A stretch of 64,000 nt of DNA, taken from positions 1 through 64,000 of the forward strand of contig NZ_BMMD01000017.1 of assembly GCF_014645655.1 (NCBI RefSeq). Reading direction: 5' to 3'. The position numbers and the translations under genes are program-made. A model generated the notes under the pieces. That model ran no database searches. It worked only from the letters and a program-made list of their open reading frames with translations, and had not been told where the DNA came from. The stretch comes from Agromyces bauzanensis. Lineage in GTDB: Bacteria > Actinomycetota > Actinomycetes > Actinomycetales > Microbacteriaceae. Numbering within the stretch: the first letter of the stretch is position 1; the number at the start of each line of letters is the position of its first letter. Shown here in pieces: positions 16,726 through 26,142 of this stretch.

Positions 16726-17523
16726 ATGACCGTGTACGTGACTTCCGCCGACGGCGCGCGCATCGCGTACGACGTCGAGGGGTCGGGACCGCCCGTGATC
16801 CTCGTCGGCGGTGCGATGCAGTTCCGCGCCTTCAACCCCGGGACGGTCGAGATGGCGCACCACCTCGCCGAACACGGGTTCACAGTCGTCAACTACGACC
16901 GCCGCGGGCGCGGCGAGAGCGCGGCGGATGCCCCCATCACCCTTGCCCAGACGATCGACGACCTCCGGGCACTCGGCGACAAGCTCACCGAGGGCGCCGA
17001 CGACGCGGTTGCGCTGTTCGGCAACTCCTCGGGCGGCTCGATCGCGCTTGCCGCGGCGGCGGCGGGCCTGCCGGTGTCGAAGCTCGTGTTCTTCGAGATC
17101 CCGCTCGACGAGGACGGCGGCGTGGGCGGCGCCGAGTACCTGGCGGGCCTGCGCGAGTGTCTCTCCGCCGGCGACCACGAGGGCACGATCGAGTTCTACA
17201 TGAGCGACATGCCGCGGGAGTGGCTGGAGGGCGCGAAGCAGAGCCCCGCCTGGTCGACGATGGTCGCCATCGCCCCGAGCCTCGAGCCCGACGCCGAGTC
17301 CCTCGCCTGGACGCAGTCCGCCCCGCGCGCCGAGCTCTTCGCCGGCATCACGCAGCCGACGCTCGCGTTGGTGGGCGACGAGACGCTGCCCATCATGACG
17401 TCGGCCGCGGCATCCATCGTCGCGACCATGCCCGACGCCCAGACGCGCACGATCCCGGCGGCGAACCACCAGTGGGAGCCGCGCACGATGGCGCTCGCGA
17501 TCGCCGAGTTCCTCGTCGGCTGA
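16726..17523 (+). CDS. alpha/beta hydrolase
   Basis: 265 residues. The oxyanion-hole region is ILVGGAMQF, the nucleophile elbow GNSSGGS (Ser near 105), an Asp lies in TLALVGDETL and the catalytic His in AANHQWEP near the end. No signal peptide. ATG 16726 follows AAGGGTGGCCGC; a GTG at 16702 is also in frame. Substrate unknown. Confidence 0.88.
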   Translation: MTVYVTSADGARIAYDVEGSGPPVILVGGAMQFRAFNPGTVEMAHHLAEHGFTVVNYDRRGRGESAADAPITLAQTIDDLRALGDKLTEGADDAVALFGNSSGGSIALAAAAAGLPVSKLVFFEIPLDEDGGVGGAEYLAGLRECLSAGDHEGTIEFYMSDMPREWLEGAKQSPAWSTMVAIAPSLEPDAESLAWTQSAPRAELFAGITQPTLALVGDETLPIMTSAAASIVATMPDAQTRTIPAANHQWEPRTMALAIAEFLVG

Positions 17524-17630
17524 CGGGCGGCCGCGCGAGACCCGCGGCGCCACGGCGGACCGTCTCCGCGGCGGCGGCCCGAGTTCGAGCCGCCCCGGCG
17601 AGCGAGAGCACGTTTCTCGAGGGCGACCGC

Positions 17631-17677
17631 CGCTGCGCCACTTCGGCGGCCCCTGCGCCAGTCGAAGTGGCGCAGCG
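17631..17677. terminator. bidirectional terminator between convergent genes
   Basis: CGCTGCGCCACTTCG and CGAAGTGGCGCAGCG are perfect fifteen-base arms around a seventeen-base loop, in the gap between the hydrolase (plus) and the HhH-GPD gene (minus). A further AAGTGGCGCGG copy follows. No T-run. Confidence 0.55.
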
Positions 17678-17731
17678 GGCGACCAAGTGGCGCGGCAGCG
17701 CGCGGGTCACATCCGCACCGGCGGCGCGGAC

Positions 17732-18298
17732 TCAGGACTTCGCGGCGGCCTTCGCCGCCTGCTTGGTGGCGCGCACCCTGGCCAGCGACTCGGGATCGAC
17801 GATGTCGGCGACCGAGGCGAAGGTACCGTCGTCGCCGTAGTGTCCGGCCGCCTCGCGCCAGCCCGCCGCCTCGAGGCCGCACTGCTTGCCGAGGAGCGCC
17901 AGGAAGATCTTCGCCTTCTGCTCGCCGAATCCGGGCAGGGCTTTGAGCCGCTTGAGCACCTCGGCGCCGTCGGGGTCGCCCCGGGACCAGATGGCGGATG
18001 CTTCGCCGCCCCACTCGTCGCGCACGACCGCGGCGAGCGCCTGCACGCGTCCGGCCATCGAACCCGGGTATCGATGCACGGCCGGCGTCTGCTTGAACGC
18101 CTCGACGAGCGCCACGGGGTCGTACGCGGCGATGTCCGCTGGATCGATCGAGCCCGTGCGCTCGCGGATCTTCTCGGGCCCCGCGAACGCGGTCTCCATC
18201 GCGACCTGCTGGTCGAGCAGCATGCCCACGAGCAGGGCGAACGCGTCGTCGCTGAGAAGCCGGTCGGCCGCAGGATCCCCGGTGATGTGCAGTGCCAT
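17732..18298 (-). CDS. HhH-GPD-type base excision DNA repair protein
   Basis: 188 residues. LLVGMLLDQQVAMETAFAGP and the helix-hairpin-helix LKALPGFGEQKAKIFLALLG are typical of a small actinobacterial HhH-GPD family related to endonuclease III. No iron-sulphur Cys cluster is present. The C-terminus is Lys/Ala-rich. ATG 18298 is chosen; ATG 18307 also possible. Substrate lesion not predictable. Confidence 0.85.
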   Translation of the reverse strand: MALHITGDPAADRLLSDDAFALLVGMLLDQQVAMETAFAGPEKIRERTGSIDPADIAAYDPVALVEAFKQTPAVHRYPGSMAGRVQALAAVVRDEWGGEASAIWSRGDPDGAEVLKRLKALPGFGEQKAKIFLALLGKQCGLEAAGWREAAGHYGDDGTFASVADIVDPESLARVRATKQAAKAAAKS

Positions 18299-18335
18299 GC
18301 GTCCCATCCTCGCATCCGCGGGACGCCGCCGCCGA

Positions 18336-18397
18336 ATGTTTCCGTTCGCGCGCGGTGCGCCTGTTGTGCCGGGAACATTCCGCGCGAACGGAAACAT
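18336..18397 (-). terminator. long hairpin downstream of the LLM oxidoreductase gene
   Basis: ATGTTTCCGTTCGCGCG (18336-18352) and its exact reverse complement (18381-18397) flank a loop that contains GGAACATTCC. It lies just after the LLM gene stop and before the HhH gene on the same strand. Confidence 0.6.
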
Positions 18398-18412
18398 CCG
18401 GCGCCGATCCGG

Positions 18413-19300
18413 CTACAGACCGACCGGCTGGATGTCGCGCAGGCGAGGCAGCACGTCGTCGGCCACGCGACCGACGAAGCCGACGGGATCCGGCTGCTGC
18501 ACGCGCACCTGGATGTGCTGCACGCCGAGCGTCGCGAGTTCCTCCGCGTGGCGCAGGAACCCGTCGGGATCCGCCGCCGGGTCGAGCGGCCCACCCTGCG
18601 CGGTGACGCGGATGTCCCGGATGTCGCGACCCTCGCGGTCGCAGTGCGCGCGCAGCACGTCGATCTTGTGCCGGATCTCGTCAGGCTCGGTCACGTTGAC
18701 GTTCCACACGTCCGCGTACTTCGCGACGAGGCGGAGGGTCTTGCGTTCGCCGGTCCCGCCGATGAGGATCGGCGGATGCGACCGGCCGAGGGGCCGGGGG
18801 CGATTGAGCGTCTCGGCGAGTCGGTAGTGGGTGCCCTCGAACGCGCCATCGTCGTCGCCCCACATCTGCAGGCAGATGCGCAGCGTCTCCTCGAGGCGCT
18901 CGAACCGCTCGGACAACGACGGGAACGTCACGCCGAGGCCGAGGTGCTCGCGCTCGTACCACGCAGCGCCGAGGCCGAGCCACGCCCGACCGCCGGACAG
19001 CACGTCGAGCGTGGTGACGGTCTTGGCGAGCAAGCCCGGATGCCGGTAGGTGACCCCGGTGACGACCGTCGAGAGCGGGATGCGCGTGGTGTGCGCGGCG
19101 ACGAAGCCGAGCGCGGTGTACGCCTCGAGCATCGGGTCCTCCGCGTCGAGCATCTGGTCGATCTGGAAGAAGTGGTCCATCACCGAGAACAGCGCGAGGC
19201 CCGCGTCATCCGCCGCCTTCGCCGTGTCGGCGAGGTGTGGTGCGATGGCGGCGTCGCCGTCGGGGTGGGTGAAGTTCCAGTAGTGGATACCGAGATCCAT
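18413..19300 (-). CDS. LLM class F420-dependent oxidoreductase
   Basis: 295 residues, luciferase-like fold. Signatures are ALFSVMDHFFQ near the N-terminus, TVVTGVTYRHPGLLAKTVTTLDVLSGGRAWLGLGAAW, PPILIGGTGERKTLRLVAKYADVWNV and a C-terminal VQHIQVRVQQPD. Actinobacterial members use F420. GGAGG precedes ATG 19300. Substrate unknown. Confidence 0.9.
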   Translation of the reverse strand: MDLGIHYWNFTHPDGDAAIAPHLADTAKAADDAGLALFSVMDHFFQIDQMLDAEDPMLEAYTALGFVAAHTTRIPLSTVVTGVTYRHPGLLAKTVTTLDVLSGGRAWLGLGAAWYEREHLGLGVTFPSLSERFERLEETLRICLQMWGDDDGAFEGTHYRLAETLNRPRPLGRSHPPILIGGTGERKTLRLVAKYADVWNVNVTEPDEIRHKIDVLRAHCDREGRDIRDIRVTAQGGPLDPAADPDGFLRHAEELATLGVQHIQVRVQQPDPVGFVGRVADDVLPRLRDIQPVGL

Positions 19301-19438
19301 GGCGCCTCCGTCTGCGTGGGTGGTGTGACGAGGTGAGCGTTGCCCATCCGGACGAGAACCGACCGGATGGTGCGGATGCTGGTGGCATGTGATCCGGCGA
19401 AACGGATCGCCCCGCACACTGTATCGAGGAGGCATCCC

Positions 19439-19501
19439 AAGAACTGGAGGATCGAGCTCATCTTCGTCCCCGTCACCGATGTCGACAACGCGAAGGGACC
19501 C
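19439..19501 (+). pseudogene. N-terminal scrap of a VOC/glyoxalase-like protein
   Basis: AGGAGG at 19427-19432 is followed six bases later by AAG where a start should be, then NWRIELIFVPVTDVDNAKG, the usual opening of VOC-family proteins. The similarity ends abruptly. Start loss and truncation show decay. Confidence 0.55.
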
Positions 19502-19528
19502 CCGTGCCGAGTTGCACCGACGGCGCGA

Positions 19529-19895
19529 TGGTCACCCGGTCGCCGAGTCGGCCAGGAGCCAGGATGCCGCGGCCCAGCTCACGCCCGCCCCGGTGAGTGC
19601 GAGGCTCCACTCCACGGAGGTGTCACCTCGCACCCGGTCGCGCACGCGCAGGATGGGCGGCAGTATCGTCGCGGCGGCCGGCAGCATGAGTCCGATGACG
19701 CCGAGGAACACCCAGCGCCAGCCCAGCGCCCAGACTCGGGCGACGGTCACGTACGGCGGCACCGAGACGGCGGCGCACGCGAGCCCGTGCACGAGCCGCC
19801 CTGCGATGAACACCACCATGCTCGGGGTGGTGCCGGCGATGATCAGGCCGATGGCGAACAGCACCGCAGACGCGATGAGCGACGTGAGCGGACCC
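19529..19895 (-). pseudogene. fragment of an MFS transporter
   Basis: The frame reads LIASAVLFAIGLIIAGTTP, then VVFIAGRLVHGLACAAVSVPPYVTVARV and WRWVFLGVIGLMLPAAATILP. It resembles the MFS pump at 26143-27563, but about forty residues between ARV and WRW are missing, and both termini are absent. Probably a decayed relative. The remainder of 19301-20006 has no intact gene. Confidence 0.6.
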
Positions 19896-20006
19896 GCCCG
19901 GTCCGTCGTTCGTCATCGAATCGCTCACTCGTTCGTCCCCAACGCCGACCGCCCGCAACGGCACGAGACGGCGACAGCCCCTACGCTGACACTGAGGGGA
20001 GCGGCC

Positions 20007-22586
20007 ATGTCAGGGATCGTGGCGCCCGGGCTGACCACGGCTGAGGCCGGCGCGCGGCGTGAGCAGGGCGGAGCCAATCGGCTGCCCGCCGCGCGGCGTC
20101 CGTCGGCGGTTCGCCGGCTGCTCGGCGAGATCGTCCACTTCTTCGCGATCATGCTCTGGGTCGCCGCCGTCCTGGCATTGTTCGCGGGACTGCCCGCGCT
20201 CTCGATCGCGATCGTCGCAGTCATCGTGCTCAACGCGGTCTTCGCCGCGGTGCAGCAGGCCCGCGCCGACCGGGCGGCCGATCGGCTGCAGGCACTGCTG
20301 CCCACTCGCGTGTCGGTCTGGCGCGACGGGAGGCGACGGGTCATCGAGGCCGAGGACGTGGTGGTCGGCGACCTGCTGCTGCTCGAGGCCGGCGATCGAG
20401 TCCCGGCCGATGCGACGGTCGTCACGGCGAACCGGCTGCTCGTCGACACCTCGCTGCTCACGGGCGAGAGCGTCGCGGCCTCGGTCGCCGAGGGCGAGCG
20501 GCTCTTCGCCGGCACGTTCGTGGTGGAGGGCGACGCACGCGCCGTCACCACGGGCATCGGCGCCGCGACCAGGCTCGCGGGCATCGCACGCCTGACCACC
20601 TCCACGACCAAGCCCGACACGCCCCTCACGCGAGGGCTGCGCGGCGTCGTGCGCCTCACCGCGGCGATCGCCGTGATCGTCGGCGTTGTGTTCCTGCTCG
20701 TCTCGGTGCTCGTGGGCAACCCGATCCAGGACGCCCTCGTCTTCGCCATCGGCGTGACCGTCGCCCTCGTGCCCGAGGCGCTGCTGCCCACCGTGACGCT
20801 GTCGCTCGCATGGGGTTCCGAGCAGATGGCCAAGCGCCGGATCCTCGTGCGCAACCTCGAGGCCGTCGAGACGCTCGGCTCGACCACCTTCATCTGCACC
20901 GACAAGACCGGCACGCTCACCCGCAACGAGATGGCCGTCGTCGAGGCGTGGACGCCGGCCGGCTCGGTGTCGGTCGACGGCACCGGCTACCAGCCGACCG
21001 GCCAGCTGCGATGGTCGGAGCCGGATGCCCCGGATCCGATCCGGGCGCTCGCCATCGCCGGCACCCGGTGCTCGACCGGGTATGCCGAGGAGGTCGGCGG
21101 CCAGTGGCGCGCCCACGGCGACCCAATGGAGGCAGCCCTCGACGCGTTCGCGCGGCGCCTCGGCTTCGACACGCTCGACGACCGAGCCGACGTGTCGGCA
21201 CAGCTTCGATTCCCGTTCGACCCCCGGCGGCGCCGGATGGCCGTGGTGCTCGCCGACGAGGTCGTGGTGAAGGGTTCACCCGATGGCTTGCTCCCCTTGT
21301 GCGGCGACGACCCCGACGCGAACCGGGCGCTCGAGGAGCTCACCGCTCGCGGGCTGCGCGTGCTCGCCGTGGCATCCGCTCCCCGCGACGGCCGGACGCC
21401 GCAGACCCTCGAGGAATGCGAGCAGGGCCTCCGCCTCCTCGGCCTGGTCGGGCTCGAGGATCCTCCCCGCGACGACGTGCGGGAGTCGCTCGAGGCCTGT
21501 CGGCGGGCGGGGGTCAGGGTCGCCATGGTGACGGGCGATCACCCGGTGACTGCCACGGCCATCGCCGAGGAGGTCGGGCTGCGGCTCCCAGGCGCCCCCG
21601 TGCTCGTGGGCGCCGACCTGCCCGCAGAGGAGCAGCACCTCGCGGCGCTGCTCGATCACGACGGCGTCGTGATCGCCCGGGTCTCACCCGAGGACAAGCT
21701 CCGCATCGCCCGCGCGCTGAGGTCGCGGGGGCACGTCGTGGCGATGACGGGCGACGGCGTGAACGACGCCCCCGCACTGCACGAGGCCGACATCGGCGTT
21801 GCCATGGGCCGGTCGGGCACCGACGTGGCGCGCGAGGCGGCCGACCTCGTGCTGCTCGACGACTCGTTCGCCGGCATCGTCGCGGGCATCGAGCACGGCC
21901 GCGCGACCTTCGTCAACATCCGCCGCTTCCTCACCTACCACCTCACCGACAATGTCGCCGAGCTCACGCCGTTCCTCGTGTGGGCCCTCTCGGGCGGACA
22001 GTTCCCGCTCGCGCTCGGCGTGCTGCAGATCATCGCGCTCGACCTCGGCACCGACACGCTGTCGGCGGTCGCGCTCGGCGCCGAGCCGCCGGCGAAGCAC
22101 CTGCTCGACGGCCCGCCCGTGCGGGGCCGGCTCATGAACGGCACCGTGCTGCGGCGCGCCTTCGGCGTGCTCGGGCCGCTCGAGGCGGCACTCACCATGG
22201 TGGCGTTCGTCGTATCGCTGGTGGCGCTCGGCTGGCGACCGGGTGAATCGTTCCCCACCGGGGCCGACCTGATGGCCGCGTCCGGCGCCGCGTTCATGAC
22301 GGTCGTGGCCGCGCAGACCGCCAACGCGTTCGCTTGCCGCTCGTCGACGAAATGGCCGGGTGCCCTCGGCTGGACGACCAACCGGCTGCTCATCCCCGCG
22401 GCCGCCATCGAGCTGGCGTTCTCGCTCGTGGTGCTCTGGGTGCCGCCGATCGCGATGGCGATCGGACACCAGAACCCGCCGCTCTGGGGGTGGGTGGTCG
22501 CCATCGCGTCGATGCCGATCCTGATCGCGGTCGACGCGTTCGACAAGCACCTCCGCGCCCGCCGGCCGCGTCGGCCGCACTCGTGA
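20007..22586 (+). CDS. cation-translocating P-type ATPase
   Basis: 859 residues. Actuator motif [10 protein letters not shown], phosphorylation motif DKTGTLT, and hinge [12 protein letters not shown] are all present. [19 protein letters not shown] in the fourth membrane helix resembles the P2 (Ca/Na,K-like) group, and no N-terminal heavy-metal domain is seen. About ten membrane helices. It likely exports a cation with ATP; the ion cannot be fixed from motifs here. GGGGAG lies before ATG 20007. Confidence 0.92.
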   Translation: MSGIVAPGLTTAEAGARREQGGANRLPAARRPSAVRRLLGEIVHFFAIMLWVAAVLALFAGLPALSIAIVAVIVLNAVFAAVQQARADRAADRLQALLPTRVSVWRDGRRRVIEAEDVVVGDLLLLEAGDRVPADATVVTANRLLVDTSLLTGESVAASVAEGERLFAGTFVVEGDARAVTTGIGAATRLAGIARLTTSTTKPDTPLTRGLRGVVRLTAAIAVIVGVVFLLVSVLVGNPIQDALVFAIGVTVALVPEALLPTVTLSLAWGSEQMAKRRILVRNLEAVETLGSTTFICTDKTGTLTRNEMAVVEAWTPAGSVSVDGTGYQPTGQLRWSEPDAPDPIRALAIAGTRCSTGYAEEVGGQWRAHGDPMEAALDAFARRLGFDTLDDRADVSAQLRFPFDPRRRRMAVVLADEVVVKGSPDGLLPLCGDDPDANRALEELTARGLRVLAVASAPRDGRTPQTLEECEQGLRLLGLVGLEDPPRDDVRESLEACRRAGVRVAMVTGDHPVTATAIAEEVGLRLPGAPVLVGADLPAEEQHLAALLDHDGVVIARVSPEDKLRIARALRSRGHVVAMTGDGVNDAPALHEADIGVAMGRSGTDVAREAADLVLLDDSFAGIVAGIEHGRATFVNIRRFLTYHLTDNVAELTPFLVWALSGGQFPLALGVLQIIALDLGTDTLSAVALGAEPPAKHLLDGPPVRGRLMNGTVLRRAFGVLGPLEAALTMVAFVVSLVALGWRPGESFPTGADLMAASGAAFMTVVAAQTANAFACRSSTKWPGALGWTTNRLLIPAAAIELAFSLVVLWVPPIAMAIGHQNPPLWGWVVAIASMPILIAVDAFDKHLRARRPRRPHS

Positions 22587-22587
22587 C

Positions 22588-23575
22588 TCAGGTGGAGGTC
22601 AGCACGGCCGCGCCGTGCACGCGGTCGGCCGCGAGGTCGCTGAGCGGCATCCGCTCGGTCGAAGGGGTACGGCGTCACGGTGGCGCGCACGCCCAGCCTG
22701 ACCGCGAGGCGCAGGAGGTCCTCGCCGTCGGCGCGCGTGTTGGACGTGACGCTCGTGAGCGTCTTCTCGCGGAACAGGTGCTCCTGGTACTGCAGCGACG
22801 GGATGTCGCTGAGGTGGATGCCGGCCACCGCGAGCGTGCCGTTGCGGTCGAGGGCAGACAGTGCCACGAGCACGAGCTCGCCCGCCGGAGCGAACAGGAT
22901 CGCCGAGTCGAGCGGCACCGGGGGCGCGGCGTCTGCCGCGCCGGCCGAGACCGCACCGAGCTCGAGGGCGAGCTCGCGCGCCGCGGCATCCCGGGTCAGC
23001 ACGTGCACCTCGGCGCCCTGTGCGATGGCGATCTGCGCGGTGATGTGGGCGCTCGCACCGAAGCCGTAGATGCCGAGGCGCCCGCCCGGCGGCACGGCCG
23101 CGCGACGCAGCGCGCGGTAGCCGATGATGCCCGCGCAGAGCAGCGGCGCCACCTGCTCGTCGGGAAGGTCGGGCACGTGGTACGCGTATGCTGCGGGCGC
23201 GACCGTGTAGTCGGCGTAGCCGCCGTCGGCGTCCCACCCGGTGTAGCGCGATTCGGCGCAGAGGTTCTCGGCACCGCGACGGCACCATCGACAGGCCCCG
23301 CACGTGCTGCGCAGCCACGCGATACCGGCCCGGTCGCCGGGCGCGAACGAGCCGACACCGTCGCCGACCGCCTCGACCACGCCCACTATCTCGTGGCCCG
23401 GCACCACGGGCGAGCGGTGCGGCGGCAGGTCGCCGTCACGCACGTGCAGGTCGGTCCGGCACACGCCGCACGCCGTCACGCGCACGAGGATCTCGCCGGC
23501 CCCGGGCTCGGGCCTCGGCAGCGTGACCTCGTGGAGCTCGCCGTCGCCGCTGGTCTGCCAAGCCCGCATCTGCAT
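22588..23575 (-). pseudogene. zinc-dependent alcohol dehydrogenase, frameshifted near its C-terminus
   Basis: Medium-chain dehydrogenase: [14 protein letters not shown] and [12 protein letters not shown] with catalytic zinc ligands, the four structural-zinc Cys in [17 protein letters not shown], and the nucleotide-binding [17 protein letters not shown]. Near 22646 one extra C within GGATGCCGC shifts the frame. Removing it gives a normal ending ([18 protein letters not shown]) and stop at 22588. The defect costs about the last nineteen residues, so it is either a sequence error or a recent mutation. Convergent with the ATPase gene, one base apart. Confidence 0.8.
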
Positions 23576-23591
23576 GCGCGGCCCCTAATCC

Positions 23592-25144
23592 GAAAATGGG
23601 TGGTGCCCGGGCAGGCCGAAGGCTCCCGGCGGAGCCGGGATCGTGTGTGACGGTGCGGTTCAGGCGGCGGGTTGCAGGGTGACGTGGTAGCCGAGGGCTT
23701 CGAGCTGACGGACGTGGGCTCGTTTGATGGTCTCGGTATTCGCGTGCCGGTCGTGGTGGTCAGGTCCGAGGTCTTGGTAGCGGGCGTCCGGGTCGCTCAG
23801 GAGGTGCCAGATGATGACGAGGATGGATCGGCCGACCGCGACGAGGGCCTTCTTCTTCCCGCGGCGGCGCACGAGCCGGCGGTAGCGGGCGCCGAGGAAC
23901 GTGTTCGTCTTGCTCGCGCCGACGACGGCTTCGCCGAGGGCTCTGGCGAGGTAGCGGTTCCCGTGCCCGGTGGCACCGTTGCCCTTGTCTTTCCCGGCCG
24001 AACTGTTCATCCCGGGCGCGAACCGCGCCCACGAGGTCAGATGCCCGGGGGTGGGGAACCGGGTCATGTCCACGCCGATCTCGGCGATGATGGCTGCGGC
24101 CGCCGTCGCCCCGATCCCGGGGATCTCGTCCAGCCGGGCGGCCGCGTCACCGAAAGGGACCATGTGCTCGTCGATCTGCTCATCCACGGCCGCGATATCG
24201 CCGTCGATCTGATCGATCCGGCCCAGCATGCGTTCCAGCAGGAACCGGTGGTGCTCGTCGAAGTGGCCGGTGAACGCTTCCTCCAGCTGCGGGATCTTGC
24301 GCCGCATGCTGGACCGCGCCATCTGCGCGAGCACGCGGGGGTCCTGCTCCCCGGCGATCAGGGCGGCCATCATCTCCCGCCCGGAGACCCCGAAGATATC
24401 GGACGCGACCACGGACAGCTTGATGCACGCGTCTTCGAGGAGTTTCTCGACCCGGTTCTTCTCCGCGTTACGCGAGCCGACCAGGGCGATCCGGTACCGG
24501 GTCAGATCCCGCAGCCGGCGGATCGGACGTGGGGGCACGAAACTGGGTCTGAGCATCTGCCGCTCCGCGACCTTGCAGAGCCATACCGCGTCCAGCACGT
24601 CCGTCTTCGGACGCCCCGGCAGATGCTTCACGTCTTTCGCGTTGACCAGCCACGGCTCAAGCCCGTGCGCCTCCAGCAGGTAGAACGGCGGCCGCCAGTA
24701 GTCGCTGGTCGCTTCCATCACGACCCGCTCAATCCCCAGCTCCACCAGCCTGTTCGCCAGCTCGGTCAACGACCTCGTCATCGTCGAATGCGTCGTGACC
24801 TCCTGCACTCGGCGTTTCCCGTCGGCAGGTGCGGGCAACCGGACACAGCACACCACCTCGGCCTTGCCGATGTCCAACGCCGCGACCCGTTGGATGATCT
24901 GCTCGTCATCCTCGGACTGCGCAAACACTGTTCTCACGTCCCTTCTGATCGACAGCTTCCACGAAGCGACCGCCCGGGGGAACCGGCAAGGCAAGAACAA
25001 CGAATCTAATCCTCGTGCTCACCCGCCTCACGGCGGCTGGCGACAATGAAAGTGCCCAACACGCGGCTCCCACCATCCGGCTAGAACACGGCCTCAAGGA
25101 CCATAGAAACAACGACGTCAACCGGACGGCCGCACCCCATTTTC
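23592..25144. mobile_element. IS110-family insertion sequence
   Basis: Carries one transposase gene. AAAATGGGtgGTGC near 23593 is echoed in inverted form by GCaCCCCATTTT ending at 25143, giving ends about 1.55 kb apart. IS110 elements often have weak or no terminal repeats, so exact ends are approximate. It separates the alcohol dehydrogenase from the aldo/keto reductase. Confidence 0.7.
23660..24937 (-). CDS. IS110-family transposase
   Basis: About 425 residues. The N-terminal RuvC-like DEDD domain shows ALDIGKAEVVCCVRLP, VVMEATSDYWRPPFYLLEAHG, VNAKDVKHLPGRPKTDVLDAVWL. The C-terminal Transposase_20 domain has LDEIPGIGATAAAAIIAEIG and LTSWARFAPGMNSSAGK with the catalytic Ser region. GTG 24937 or 24928 are likely starts after AGAAGGGAC. 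Appears intact. Confidence 0.93.
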   Translation of the reverse strand: MRTVFAQSEDDEQIIQRVAALDIGKAEVVCCVRLPAPADGKRRVQEVTTHSTMTRSLTELANRLVELGIERVVMEATSDYWRPPFYLLEAHGLEPWLVNAKDVKHLPGRPKTDVLDAVWLCKVAERQMLRPSFVPPRPIRRLRDLTRYRIALVGSRNAEKNRVEKLLEDACIKLSVVASDIFGVSGREMMAALIAGEQDPRVLAQMARSSMRRKIPQLEEAFTGHFDEHHRFLLERMLGRIDQIDGDIAAVDEQIDEHMVPFGDAAARLDEIPGIGATAAAAIIAEIGVDMTRFPTPGHLTSWARFAPGMNSSAGKDKGNGATGHGNRYLARALGEAVVGASKTNTFLGARYRRLVRRRGKKKALVAVGRSILVIIWHLLSDPDARYQDLGPDHHDRHANTETIKRAHVRQLEALGYHVTLQPAA

Positions 25145-25180
25145 AGCCTCGAACAGGCGCCCCGGGAAGGGGCACCCAGG

Positions 25181-26011
25181 CTAGAACTCCTCGTGCGAGT
25201 CGGGATCGCCGCCCGAGAGCCGGCCGCGCGAAAGTGCCGAGATCGCCTCGACCTCGTCGCCCGAAAGGCTGAACGAGAACACGTCGAAGTTCTCGCGCCG
25301 ACGCTCGGCGTGCGCCGACTTCGGGATCGGCACCGACTCGAGCTCGACGTGCCAGCGCAGCACGACCTGCGCAGGCGAGACGCCGTGCTCGGCGGCGATG
25401 GCGGTGACCACGGGCTCCTTCAGGAGCTCGGTGCGCTTGGCGAGCGGACTCCAGCTCTCGGTGCGGATCTCGTGTTCATCGTGGTAGGCGCGCAACTCCT
25501 CCTGCGGGAAGTACGGGTGCAGCTCCACCTGGTTGACGACGGGCACCACGCTCGTCTCGCGCTCGAGCCGCTCGAGCATCTCGGCCGTGAAGTTCGAGAC
25601 GCCGATCGAGCGCACGAGCCCCTTCTCGCGCAGGCGGATCATCGCGCGCCAGCTGTCGACGTACTTGTCGATGCGCGGGTTCGGCCAGTGGATGAGGTAG
25701 AGGTCGACCCAGTCGAGGCCGAGGCGATGGCGGGACTCGTCGAGGCTCGCGAGCGTCTCGTCGAAGCCGTGGTGCCGACCGGGCAGCTTCGTCGTGATCA
25801 CGAGGTCGCTGCGATCGACGCCGCAGCGGCGGATGGCCTCACCGACGACCTCCTCGTTGCCGTAGTTGTACGCCGTGTCGATGAGGCGGTACCCGTCGGC
25901 GATGCCGGAGACGATCGCCTCGACACCCGCCTCCTCGTTGAGCCCGTAGGTGCCCAGCCCGATGGCCGGGATCCGGTTGCCGTCGCGGAGCGAGTACTCG
26001 GGAGCGGTCAT
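25181..26011 (-). CDS. aldo/keto reductase
   Basis: 276 residues. RLIDTAYNYGNEEVVGEAI holds the catalytic Asp and Tyr; LVITTKLPGRHHGF and DLYLIHWPNP follow the 2,5-diketo-gluconate reductase pattern; VSNFTAEML and IPKSAHAERRRENFDVF bind NADPH. The C-terminal insert is short. Substrate unknown. Confidence 0.93.
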   Translation of the reverse strand: MTAPEYSLRDGNRIPAIGLGTYGLNEEAGVEAIVSGIADGYRLIDTAYNYGNEEVVGEAIRRCGVDRSDLVITTKLPGRHHGFDETLASLDESRHRLGLDWVDLYLIHWPNPRIDKYVDSWRAMIRLREKGLVRSIGVSNFTAEMLERLERETSVVPVVNQVELHPYFPQEELRAYHDEHEIRTESWSPLAKRTELLKEPVVTAIAAEHGVSPAQVVLRWHVELESVPIPKSAHAERRRENFDVFSFSLSGDEVEAISALSRGRLSGGDPDSHEEF

Positions 26012-26142
26012 TCCTCCATCCTCACGCACGGCGGCGACGGATGCCACTGCCACGACTTGACGCGTCGCGCGTCGCGGGTTGCGCGGCGCGCACCGTGCAC
26101 CGCGACGTCGGCTCGTGGCATCCCGCTGCGCTGCGGCGGTGC

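Noticed and set aside
17631..17677. Repeated GCGCCACTT elements as a possible CRISPR or REP array
   Set aside because: Only one inverted pair plus a partial copy and no regular spacers; better explained as a terminator.
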